This document shows positions 1-5,772 of a stretch of 9,003 nt of DNA, one piece after another (the stretch's first letter is position 1; every line of letters begins with the position of its first letter). The DNA comes from CAJQQY01 sp964352225. GTDB lineage: Bacteria > Bacteroidota > Bacteroidia > Chitinophagales > Saprospiraceae. Position numbers and translations under genes: made by a program. The stretch is taken from contig CAYGRM010000281.1 of NCBI GenBank assembly GCA_964352225.1, positions 1-9,003 of the forward strand, given 5' to 3'. Below the pieces are notes generated by a model. It saw only the letters and a program-made list of their open reading frames with translations. It was not told where the DNA came from and made no database searches.

Positions 1-88
1 TGCTTTATTTTTTGTATGAGTTTTTGTTGTTTTTGTTGGTGATTTTTTTGTATAATTTAAATATTTTTCTGAATTTTTTGTATATTAA
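1..88. other. T-rich region with no supported gene
   Basis: This stretch is strongly T-rich on the plus strand and holds three copies of TTTTTTGTAT (8-17, 44-53, 74-83). One plus frame is open from the window edge to a TAG at 111-113, but it encodes a Leu/Phe/Tyr-only string that is best explained by base composition. The minus strand is also open and equally biased toward Lys/Asn. An in-frame TAA at 86-88 closes the frame of the following gene. It is probably the upstream region of the 131-571 gene; no clear promoter can be assigned. Confidence 0.5.
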
Positions 89-130
89 ATCCATGATATT
101 GCTGGAGATGTAGCCGAAAAAGCAAGTGAT

Positions 131-571
131 TTGGGAAGTACAATTATGGACAGAACTAATGACCTTGTTGAAAAAGCAAATGCTGAAGCGGCTAAAGATA
201 ATTTGGAAAATCAAATTGATGAGGCTTCGACTTTGGGAGAAAGATTAGAAAAGCATATCAAAGGAAAAGATATTTTAGATCAAAAAGATCCACCAATTGG
301 ATATGATAAATTAAATGAAAGTTTATTGGAAGGTAAGGATGATTTTTGGTCCAAAGCTGAAAAATATGCTGAAGGAGATTATAGCGGAAAAGGCAAAGAT
401 GAAACTCCTGCTGCCTCGAATGACATTTTTGCAAATACCGAGGAACGCCAAAAAAAATTAGAGGAAGCTCCTGAGAAAAAAGAACCATTTAAAGGAGAAA
501 TCAAAGGGTTTACAGATAATGACGGAGATGGTGATCCACTAATTGATGATGCCATTATTGACGAAGATTAA
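131..571 (+). CDS. Small acidic helical hypothetical protein with an EF-hand-like tail
   Basis: I do not recognise a family for this 146-residue protein. Counting from the TTG at 131, residues 1-45 look like a charged amphipathic helix. The middle (60-120) is hydrophilic and rich in Lys, Glu and Asp. The C-terminus is very acidic and contains an Asp/Gly loop at 129-140 (DNDGDGDPLIDD) that resembles an EF-hand or dockerin-type calcium loop, with Asp instead of Glu at the last position. No signal peptide or membrane segment is seen. The start is uncertain. Protein-like sequence of the same character (IAGDVAEKASD) continues in frame upstream of the TTG back to about 89, where a TAA (86-88) closes the frame, yet no ATG, GTG or TTG lies in that extension. 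The next in-frame ATG is at 146. Either a rare start codon is used, translation starts at TTG-131, or a small indel separates the gene from the ATG at 93. The stop lies 3 bases before a perfect palindrome. Confidence 0.65.
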   Translation: MGSTIMDRTNDLVEKANAEAAKDNLENQIDEASTLGERLEKHIKGKDILDQKDPPIGYDKLNESLLEGKDDFWSKAEKYAEGDYSGKGKDETPAASNDIFANTEERQKKLEEAPEKKEPFKGEIKGFTDNDGDGDPLIDDAIIDED

Positions 572-574
572 TAA

Positions 575-610
575 TTTTCAGTAGGCAGTTAGCCAACTGC
601 CTACTGAAAA
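575..610. repeat. Perfect 16-bp palindrome between convergent genes
   Basis: The left arm TTTTCAGTAGGCAGTT (575-590) and right arm AACTGCCTACTGAAAA (595-610) are perfect inverse complements around a 4-base loop, AGCC. It starts 3 bases after the TAA of the 131-571 gene and ends 10 bases before the stop of miaE, so it could end transcription from both sides. However, the T-run lies before the stem and the A-run after it on both strands, so no U-tract follows the hairpin as an intrinsic terminator would require. It may be a small intergenic palindromic repeat rather than a simple terminator. Confidence 0.85.
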
Positions 611-620
611 CTACCTACAA

Positions 621-1235
621 TTAATGCATTCTATCCCCTCTTACTTCCAAGGTCTTCAACATTTCTTCTTCAAAATCTAAGTACTCTTGCCATCGTTTCA
701 TTACCTTTTCTTCGCTGGAATATTTCTTAGCTAAATTGATAAACATTTTATAATGAGCTGCTTCGGCTACCATCAATTTGTTATAAAATTCTTTTAACTC
801 CTCATCAGAAATATAAAGTGACAACAATCTAAATCGTTCACAGCTTCTTGCTTCGATCAAGGCAAAAACTAATAATTTTTCAACCAACCGATCTTCCCAA
901 GCTCCGTCTTTCTTTTGAAATTTCATCAAAGCATTTACATATTCATCTTTTCGTTGTTTTCCCAGAGTTAGATTTCGTTTTCTTAACTCTGCCAAAACCA
1001 TTCTAAAGTGCCCCCATTCTTCCGTTACGATGGGTGCTAGTTCTTCCACCATATCAGTCTTTTCAGGATATTGTTGAATCAGAGTTATGCAAGAAGTCGC
1101 TGCTTTTTGTTCGCAATAAGCATGATCTGTTAGGATTTCTCCTAAGTCCATTTCTGCCATATTTACCCAACGAGGATCAGTTGGTAATTGTAATCCAAGT
1201 ACTCTTTTGTGAGCTTCATCTACTTTGTTCATCAT
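621..1235 (-). CDS. miaE: tRNA-(ms2io6A37) hydroxylase, MiaE
   Basis: A 204-residue MiaE-family nonheme diiron monooxygenase. The family hydroxylates the isopentenyl side chain of 2-methylthio-N6-isopentenyladenosine at position 37 of tRNAs reading UNN codons, after MiaA and MiaB have acted. The N-terminal block LPTDPRWVNMAEMD (17-30) and TDHAYCEQKAA (36-46) are family signatures. The expected four-helix-bundle ligands are visible: E42, the ExxH pair E73/H76 (EEWGHF), E128 (LIEARSCERF) and a second ExxH pair E158/H161 (AEAAHY). The length fits the family and all ligands are present, so it should be active. Two adjacent ATGs (1235 and 1232) are possible starts; the first is taken here. A TAAATTTG box lies upstream at 1273-1280, and the neighbouring secreted-protein gene ends in its own terminator, so miaE is probably transcribed alone. 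miaA and miaB are not in the window. Confidence 0.93.
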   Translation of the reverse strand: MMNKVDEAHKRVLGLQLPTDPRWVNMAEMDLGEILTDHAYCEQKAATSCITLIQQYPEKTDMVEELAPIVTEEWGHFRMVLAELRKRNLTLGKQRKDEYVNALMKFQKKDGAWEDRLVEKLLVFALIEARSCERFRLLSLYISDEELKEFYNKLMVAEAAHYKMFINLAKKYSSEEKVMKRWQEYLDFEEEMLKTLEVRGDRMH

Positions 1236-1272
1236 TACTTTTTTCTTAAAATTTACGTCAAAATTTGAGACA

Positions 1273-1280
1273 CAAATTTA
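1273..1280 (-). promoter_or_regulatory. Candidate Bacteroidota -7 box for miaE
   Basis: On the minus strand this reads TAAATTTG, matching the TAnnTTTG -7 consensus of Bacteroidota housekeeping promoters. It sits 37 bases upstream of the miaE ATG, giving a short leader of about 30 nt. No well-placed -33 TTTG is found: the nearest TTTTTG is only about 12 bases further upstream. Treat as a candidate. Confidence 0.35.
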
Positions 1281-1296
1281 CAAAATAGAAAACAAA

Positions 1297-1326
1297 AAGG
1301 TGTTACCGATTTCTCCATAACACCTT
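1297..1326 (-). terminator. Intrinsic terminator of the 1351-2550 gene
   Basis: On the minus strand, AAGGTGTTA and TAACACCTT form a 9-bp stem around a 12-base loop, followed directly by TTTGTTTT. It lies 24 bases past the stop codon of the secreted coiled-coil protein and upstream of miaE. This is a conventional stem plus U-tract and separates the two minus-strand genes. The plus strand is also T-rich after the stem, so it may work both ways. Confidence 0.8.
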
Positions 1327-1350
1327 ATTTATTTTATATTTTCCAATAAC

Positions 1351-2550
1351 TTAATTGTTCAGACATTTAAATTGATCAATGAAAAAGTCCAAATTATATA
1401 CTTCATAATCTTCATAACCAGTATCCCAAATAATTCTCACCATATCAACCTCGCCTTGATTCAAATCCTTCTCTTGACCTGCATTAATTCGAAATTGCCC
1501 CGTAAATGTATGCCGCTTTTCCAATGGATTATATACACCGTTATCAGATTGATTATTAACTAAACTTACACTTTTGCCATCAATCATTTTAATGGTTACT
1601 AAATTTCCTTTTGATAGCCCTCCAAATGACCTTTGAGCATCCAAAGTTTTAATTGAAATAAATAAATTTAGCAATAAAATTCCTCCTTTTATTTGAGTTA
1701 AGTTTCCTTCACAAATGATATAATCCTCTTCCTTCATATACCTCCTCATATCATCATCCGTAAAAGAAAATAAGACATCTCGTTCTACGTCTTTTCTATT
1801 TCTTCCCATAAATTCATCAATGCCATCAAACGCCAAATTACAATCTTTCGGAGGTGGGTTATACATAACATCTTTTTCAAGTGAATACTTTTCAAATTTT
1901 TTGGAAGCAATATAAAAATTGCCATCTTCTCGATAAGTATATTTTGAGTCTTGCAGTTCTATCTCTTTTTCCCTTTGTTTTCTACTCTTTCTGGAGTTTT
2001 TCTTTTTTGATTTTTTCCTGGAAGATTTCTGAACAATTTTTCCTTTTTTCTTTAACTTTTTTAATTCTTTTTTGATTTTTTTAGTTTTCTTTTTAGCATC
2101 ATTTTCTAGGGCAGACACCAATTTTAACTGACGTTTTAATGAATTATACTGATCATCAGTTGCAGTTTCATTATTTTTTAACTCTTCCATCTCTTCCTCT
2201 AACAGTAATTTTGAAAATCTAATATCACTCTCTCTTTCTTTTGCTGATAACAGTTTTTCTTCTGTTTTGTCTAACAAATTATCATATTGTAAATGTTCAT
2301 CATTTTCTCCTTTTGAAGTTTGTTGATCAAGAATTTTGGTGGGAGAGGCAATTTTTGAACTTTTTAGTTCTTTTTCTATTGCTAAATGAGTAGGGTTCGT
2401 TTTATCGAAATATTCCCATTTGCCTTCGGGGAACATTACTATTTTTTCACCTTCTTTATTTTCCTCAATTCGTTGAGCATCAGCAACTTGAGAGAAAATC
2501 AAAATAAAAAAGGTAATCAGGAGAAAATGTAAAAAAAATCTAACTTGCAT
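1351..2550 (-). CDS. Secreted lysine-rich coiled-coil protein of unknown function
   Basis: I place the start at the ATG at 2550, giving 399 residues, because it begins a textbook signal peptide (residues 1-26: basic start, hydrophobic core, cleavage near VADAQ). The same frame stays open to an ATG at 2655, but that would put an extra hydrophobic segment in front. After the signal comes a motif, GEKIVMFPEGKWEYFD (34-49), of a kind common at the start of exported Bacteroidota proteins. Residues about 90-150 are charged and helical, probably coiled coil. Residues 153-196 are extremely basic: 26 of 44 are Lys or Arg. The C-terminal part (about 205-399) looks like a globular, beta-rich domain with cysteines at 237, 280 and 396, ending in LDFFIDQFKCLNN. 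I do not recognise this domain. The location is periplasmic or extracellular; binding to a polyanion through the basic segment is an inference only. The gene is monocistronic, with a terminator downstream. Confidence 0.82.
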   Translation of the reverse strand: MQVRFFLHFLLITFFILIFSQVADAQRIEENKEGEKIVMFPEGKWEYFDKTNPTHLAIEKELKSSKIASPTKILDQQTSKGENDEHLQYDNLLDKTEEKLLSAKERESDIRFSKLLLEEEMEELKNNETATDDQYNSLKRQLKLVSALENDAKKKTKKIKKELKKLKKKGKIVQKSSRKKSKKKNSRKSRKQREKEIELQDSKYTYREDGNFYIASKKFEKYSLEKDVMYNPPPKDCNLAFDGIDEFMGRNRKDVERDVLFSFTDDDMRRYMKEEDYIICEGNLTQIKGGILLLNLFISIKTLDAQRSFGGLSKGNLVTIKMIDGKSVSLVNNQSDNGVYNPLEKRHTFTGQFRINAGQEKDLNQGEVDMVRIIWDTGYEDYEVYNLDFFIDQFKCLNN

Positions 2551-2688
2551 AGTAGTGAAATTAATAAAAGATAAAAATAGTATTTGTAATATAGTTTGGT
2601 CAGTTAACTTTAAACATGCTATTATCAATATAACGAAAAAAAAGTTCGTTTGCATTATTGATTTAAAAGAGAAATTTAATTTTTTTAA

Positions 2689-2696
2689 TACTTTTG
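2689..2696 (+). promoter_or_regulatory. Candidate -7 box upstream of the prolyl oligopeptidase
   Basis: TACTTTTG matches TAnnTTTG. It would give a leader of about 100 nt containing both palindromes. No properly spaced -33 TTTG is seen: TTTG at 2649-2652 and TTG at 2658-2660 are too far upstream. Confidence 0.28.
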
Positions 2697-2711
2697 AGAT
2701 TCTCCTTAATA

Positions 2712-2728
2712 ACTTTTCAATGAAAAGT
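2712..2728. promoter_or_regulatory. Palindrome, possible operator
   Basis: ACTTTTCA-A-TGAAAAGT is a perfect 8+8 inverted repeat with a single central base. It lies between divergent genes, about 16 bases after the candidate TACTTTTG box. The size and symmetry suit a dimeric DNA-binding protein; it is too small and AT-rich for a strong RNA hairpin. Confidence 0.4.
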
Positions 2729-2771
2729 ATATCACATTAAAGTAACCATTTATTTTACGCTAAAAACCCGA

Positions 2772-2786
2772 GGATTGATTCAATCC
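2772..2786. promoter_or_regulatory. Palindrome just upstream of the peptidase start
   Basis: GGATTGA-T-TCAATCC is a perfect 7+7 inverted repeat with one central base, ending 18 bases before the ATG at 2805. It could be an operator or a small leader hairpin affecting initiation. Its last two bases form the start of the A-rich leader shared with the M20 gene. Confidence 0.4.
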
Positions 2787-2804
2787 AATTAAAAATTAAT
2801 AACC

Positions 2805-4982
2805 ATGAAAAAAAGCCTTTTATTTTTAACTATTCTAACCATTTTAGGTTGTGAAACTAAATCAGATTCGGGAAGTTTAACTTCTCCAAATATTATTCAA
2901 AAAGTAGATTTTAAAACTATACCTGTGACTTATCCTGAAGTAAAAAAAGACGAAACCGTTGACGACTATCACGGTACTGCCATCCAAGATCCTTATCGTT
3001 GGTTAGAAGATGACAACTCCAATGCAACTACGGATTGGGTTACTCAACAAAACAAAGTAACTTTTGGTTATTTAGACAAAATTCCTTACCGGGAATCCAT
3101 TAAAAATCGGTTGAAAGAAGTTTGGAATTTTGAGCGTTTTGGTACTCCATTCAAAGAAGGTGGAAAATATTATTATTTCAAAAATGATGGATTACAAAAT
3201 CAAGCTGTCTTATATGAACAAGAATCTTTAGATGGCCCTTCAAAAATCACGCTTAATCCTAATGAATTTTCGGATGACGGAACGACTTCCTTGAGTAGCT
3301 TAAGTTTTAATAAAACTGGAAATTTATTGGCTTATCAAATTTCAGAAGGTGGGTCTGATTGGAAATCTATCTATATCAAAGATTTAAAAACTGGAGAAAC
3401 GCTCAAAGACAAAGTCAATTGGGTGAAATTCTCAGATATAAGTTGGTTCAACGATGGGTTTTTCTACAGCCGATATCCTGAGCCAAAAGAGGGTTCTGAA
3501 CTTTCAGCAAAAAATGAATTTCACCAAGTCTTTTATCACAAAATTGGAACTGATCAATCTGAAGATGTTTTGACCTATTCTGATCGAGCCAATCCACTCC
3601 AAAGTGTATTCACTTTTACTACTCAAGATGAAAGATTTTTAATTTTATCAGTAAGTCGATCTACAAGTGGTAATGCTTTGTTTTTCAAGGACTTAACTAA
3701 AGAGGATACTGAATTTATTCCGATTTGGGAATCTTTTGACAATGACTTTTCAGTAGCAGATAACGATGGAAATAAATTGTTAGTGATGACTAATTATCAA
3801 GCACCTAACAATCGTATTATTTCCATTGATACAGACAACCCTGCAGAAGAAAATTGGAAAGTGATGATTGAAGAAAATAAAGATGATGCCCTACAAGGAT
3901 TAGATATTATTGGAGGAAAAATCATTGCAAGTTATATTCATGATGCTTCCAGCAAAATTAAATTTTTCACTTTGGAGGGAAAATATGAATCTGATTTGAA
4001 GCTACCAAGCATTGGTTCAGTTGGAGGATTTAGTGGAAAAAAAGATGACAACCTAGCTTTCTTTTCCTTCACTTCTTTTACTCGACCAACCACGGTGTAT
4101 AGTTTAGATATGGGTGCCAAAAAAATTGACATTTTCAAAGCACCTAAAGTTGATTTCAAATCAGATGATTATACCACGGAACAAGTTTGGTTTAAGAGCT
4201 ACGATGGTACAAAAGTTCCAATGTTTTTGACTTACAAAAAAGGATTAAAGTTAGATGGAAAACGACCAACACTTTTATATGGTTACGGTGGATTTGATAT
4301 TCCGGTATTACCATCATTCAGAGTGTCTAATACCGTTCTCTTAGAAAACGGAGGCATCTTCGCTGTTGCTAATATTCGAGGAGGTGGAGAGTTTGGAAAA
4401 AAATGGCACAAGGCAGGAACTCTAGAAAACAAACAAAATGTCTTCAATGATTTTATTTCAGCTGCTGAATATTTGATTGCAAAAAATTATACCACGCAAG
4501 AAAAATTGGCTATCCAAGGAGGTTCTAATGGAGGTCTTTTGGTGGGAGCTTGCATGACGCAACGACCAGATTTATTTAAAGTCGCATTTCCTCAAGTTGG
4601 AGTTTTGGACATGTTGAGATATCATAAATTTACCATTGGTTGGGCTTGGGCCACAGATTATGGTAGAAGTGATGATCCCGAAGCATTCAAATATTTAATT
4701 AAATATTCGCCATTGCATAATATAAAAGAAACAGAATATCCAGCAACCATGGTGACCACGGCAGATCATGATGATCGAGTTGTTCCAGCGCACTCTTTCA
4801 AATTTATTTCCGAGCTGCAGAACAAACATCAAGGAGATAATCCTGTATTGATTCGAGTCGAAACCAGCGCCGGTCACGGAGCAGGCGTTCCTACTGACAA
4901 ACAAATTCAAAGTGCAGCTGACATGACAAGTTTCATGTTATACAATATGAAAGAAGATGTAATTTATGATCTGAAAAATTAA
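2805..4982 (+). CDS. Prolyl oligopeptidase (S9A family), lipoprotein
   Basis: A 725-residue serine peptidase that cleaves short peptides after proline. The N-terminus has a lipoprotein signal (residues 1-16, ending ILGC with Cys16 as the lipidated residue), so the mature enzyme is probably anchored in the envelope; periplasmic or surface side cannot be decided. The family N-terminal motif DPYRWLED is at 62-69. Residues about 110-455 match the beta-propeller that restricts entry to small peptides, and the rest is the alpha/beta hydrolase domain. Catalytic parts are intact: YGYGGF with oxyanion Tyr494, GGSNGG with Ser574, HDDRVVP with Asp656 and substrate-binding Arg658, and AGHGAG with His691. 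Trp615 (GWAWATDYG) matches the S1 proline-stacking Trp. The stop codon overlaps the left edge of a composite inverted repeat. The next genes on this strand are a GNAT enzyme and an M20 dipeptidase. Prolyl endopeptidase is the expected specificity. Confidence 0.95.
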   Translation: MKKSLLFLTILTILGCETKSDSGSLTSPNIIQKVDFKTIPVTYPEVKKDETVDDYHGTAIQDPYRWLEDDNSNATTDWVTQQNKVTFGYLDKIPYRESIKNRLKEVWNFERFGTPFKEGGKYYYFKNDGLQNQAVLYEQESLDGPSKITLNPNEFSDDGTTSLSSLSFNKTGNLLAYQISEGGSDWKSIYIKDLKTGETLKDKVNWVKFSDISWFNDGFFYSRYPEPKEGSELSAKNEFHQVFYHKIGTDQSEDVLTYSDRANPLQSVFTFTTQDERFLILSVSRSTSGNALFFKDLTKEDTEFIPIWESFDNDFSVADNDGNKLLVMTNYQAPNNRIISIDTDNPAEENWKVMIEENKDDALQGLDIIGGKIIASYIHDASSKIKFFTLEGKYESDLKLPSIGSVGGFSGKKDDNLAFFSFTSFTRPTTVYSLDMGAKKIDIFKAPKVDFKSDDYTTEQVWFKSYDGTKVPMFLTYKKGLKLDGKRPTLLYGYGGFDIPVLPSFRVSNTVLLENGGIFAVANIRGGGEFGKKWHKAGTLENKQNVFNDFISAAEYLIAKNYTTQEKLAIQGGSNGGLLVGACMTQRPDLFKVAFPQVGVLDMLRYHKFTIGWAWATDYGRSDDPEAFKYLIKYSPLHNIKETEYPATMVTTADHDDRVVPAHSFKFISELQNKHQGDNPVLIRVETSAGHGAGVPTDKQIQSAADMTSFMLYNMKEDVIYDLKN

Positions 4983-5076
4983 CGGTGAATCATAAACGGT
5001 GAACGGTGAACATCCTCAAAATGTGAATTTCGAAATTACACTTTGAGGAACTTAGCCGTTCACCATTCATCGTTAA
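4979..5076. repeat. Composite inverted repeat with AACGGTGAA units
   Basis: The left side carries three copies of AACGGTGAA (4981-4989, 4995-5003, 5002-5010). The right side carries their inverse complements, CCGTTCACC (5056-5064, matching 4998-5006) and TTCATCGTTAA (5066-5076, matching 4979-4989 with one mismatch). Inside, CCTCAAAATGT (5014-5024) pairs with ACACTTTGAGG (5038-5048) with one mismatch, and the centre AATTTCGAAATT (5026-5037) is a perfect palindrome. The whole can fold as a nested hairpin. It includes the stop codon of the prolyl oligopeptidase and ends 17 bases before the GNAT start. There is no U-tract; it looks like a repeat-derived intergenic element. Confidence 0.8.
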
Positions 5077-5093
5077 CTATCAAAAAACACACT

Positions 5094-5624
5094 ATGAAAA
5101 TACAGAGAATCGAAGAGTTCAAAATTAATAAAAAACAACATTCCATCATTAGTGAATTACTCAAATTGTGTTTTTCCGCCTACCCTTCCAATCGTTCTTT
5201 TTACAAACAGTTTCCAAGCTTTAGATACTTAGTTTTTAAAGAAAAAAAATTGATCGCACATTTAGCAATTATTCATCGAATGATAAAAGTTGGCCAAGAA
5301 AATTTTGCTATTTTTGGTGTCTCTGATTTATGTGTCCATCCTGATTTTCAACAAAAAAAGGTGGCAAGTGTATTACTTGAGGAGTTAGAGACTTTAGGAA
5401 AAAAACACAATATTGATTTTATCACTTTGATTGCACATGAGCAAAAATTTTATAAAAAAAATGGATTCCAAGTTTACAATAATAATTGTAGGTGGTTAAT
5501 TATTAATGAACAACAATCACTCGGACTTGCTCAACGAAACCTAGGTAATTCGTTGATGATCAGAGCTTTAGGAGAAAAAAACTGGAATAACGGGATGGTA
5601 GATTTTCAAGGCTGTCTCTTTTGA
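5094..5624 (+). CDS. GNAT-family N-acetyltransferase
   Basis: A 176-residue cytosolic acetyl-CoA-dependent acyltransferase. I chose the ATG at 5094 because the frame's further extension to a TTG at 5043 runs through the inverted repeat. GNAT motif A is at about 76-98 (VSDLCVHPDFQQKKVASVLL), with the beta-4 strand, the Q/R-x-x-G/A-type pyrophosphate loop and the following helix. Motif B is the FYKKNGF at 119-125. The usual Gly of the loop is Lys89, an unusual but possibly tolerated change. The C-terminal stretch RALGEKNWNNGMVDFQGCLF (157-176) resembles the end of GNATs of the AAC(2')/NodA-like type that I recall, but the substrate cannot be told from sequence. It lies between two peptidase genes, separated from each by a repeat element, so co-transcription is uncertain. 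Confidence 0.82.
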   Translation: MKIQRIEEFKINKKQHSIISELLKLCFSAYPSNRSFYKQFPSFRYLVFKEKKLIAHLAIIHRMIKVGQENFAIFGVSDLCVHPDFQQKKVASVLLEELETLGKKHNIDFITLIAHEQKFYKKNGFQVYNNNCRWLIINEQQSLGLAQRNLGNSLMIRALGEKNWNNGMVDFQGCLF

Positions 5625-5712
5625 TTTTTTCACCACAGATTAGACAGATTTTCACAAATAAAAATACAACCATAATAATCTGTCAAAATCTGTAAAATCT
5701 GTGGTGAAAAAA
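5625..5712. repeat. Palindromic repeat built of AATCTGT units
   Basis: The outer arms TTTTTTCACCACAGAT (5625-5640) and ATCTGTGGTGAAAAAA (5697-5712) are perfect inverse complements. The next 16 bases inward pair with three mismatches, giving a stem of about 32 bp around an AT-rich loop near 5657-5680. The right arm holds three tandem AATCTGT copies (5677-5683, 5687-5693, 5696-5702), and the left arm holds the matching ACAGAT units. It starts directly after the GNAT stop codon. T-run outside left and A-run outside right is the wrong polarity for an intrinsic terminator. From memory, CCACAGATTACACAGATT-like palindromes are scattered between genes in several phyla; I could not check this. Confidence 0.85.
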
Positions 5713-5749
5713 ATATCGCTAGCGCAAATAAAATTTCATAAAAAATATA

Positions 5750-5772
5750 CCAATTAAAAATTAAATAAAACC
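5750..5772 (+). promoter_or_regulatory. A-rich leader shared by the two peptidase genes
   Basis: CCAATTAAAAATTAA (5750-5764), followed by ATAAAACC and the ATG, is nearly the same as the leader of the prolyl oligopeptidase (2785-2799, followed by TAACC and the ATG). No Shine-Dalgarno sequence is present in either. An A-rich leader is typical of translation starts in Bacteroidota; the exact 15-base match may also mark a shared regulatory site. Confidence 0.4.

Larger units (their letters stand above)
2551..2804. other. Divergent intergenic region
   Basis: This 254-base AT-rich region lies between the divergent secreted-protein gene and the prolyl oligopeptidase gene, so it should carry both promoters. 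It holds a TACTTTTG box on the plus strand (2689-2696) and two short perfect inverted repeats (2712-2728 and 2772-2786). No RNA gene or riboswitch fold is recognised, and no clear -7 box is seen for the minus-strand gene. Confidence 0.6.

Noticed and set aside
5..214. Minus-strand open frame of 69 codons over the first gene's start
   Set aside because: Its sequence is Lys/Asn/Phe/Ile-rich as expected from a T-rich strand, and it overlaps the better supported plus-strand gene.
1881..2075. Plus-strand open frame rich in Phe, Leu and Ser that looks like a membrane protein
   Set aside because: It is the complement of the lysine-rich block of the secreted protein; long purine runs give false hydrophobic frames on the other strand.
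2551..2655. Upstream extension of the secreted protein to the ATG at 2655
   Set aside because: It would put a second hydrophobic segment before a complete signal peptide that starts at 2550, and would use up much of the divergent promoter region.
5043..5093. TTG start for the GNAT gene
   Set aside because: This part lies inside the inverted repeat at 4979-5076, and the GNAT fold is complete from the ATG at 5094.
4979..5712. CRISPR-like tandem repeats
   Set aside because: The repeated units are 7-9 bases and arranged as inverted arms without spacers, so they form palindromic elements, not a CRISPR array.
5717..5724. CGCTAGCG, a GC-rich 8-base palindrome in an AT-rich spacer
   Set aside because: Too short to call a site and found once; noted only as a local composition oddity next to the AATCTGT repeat.
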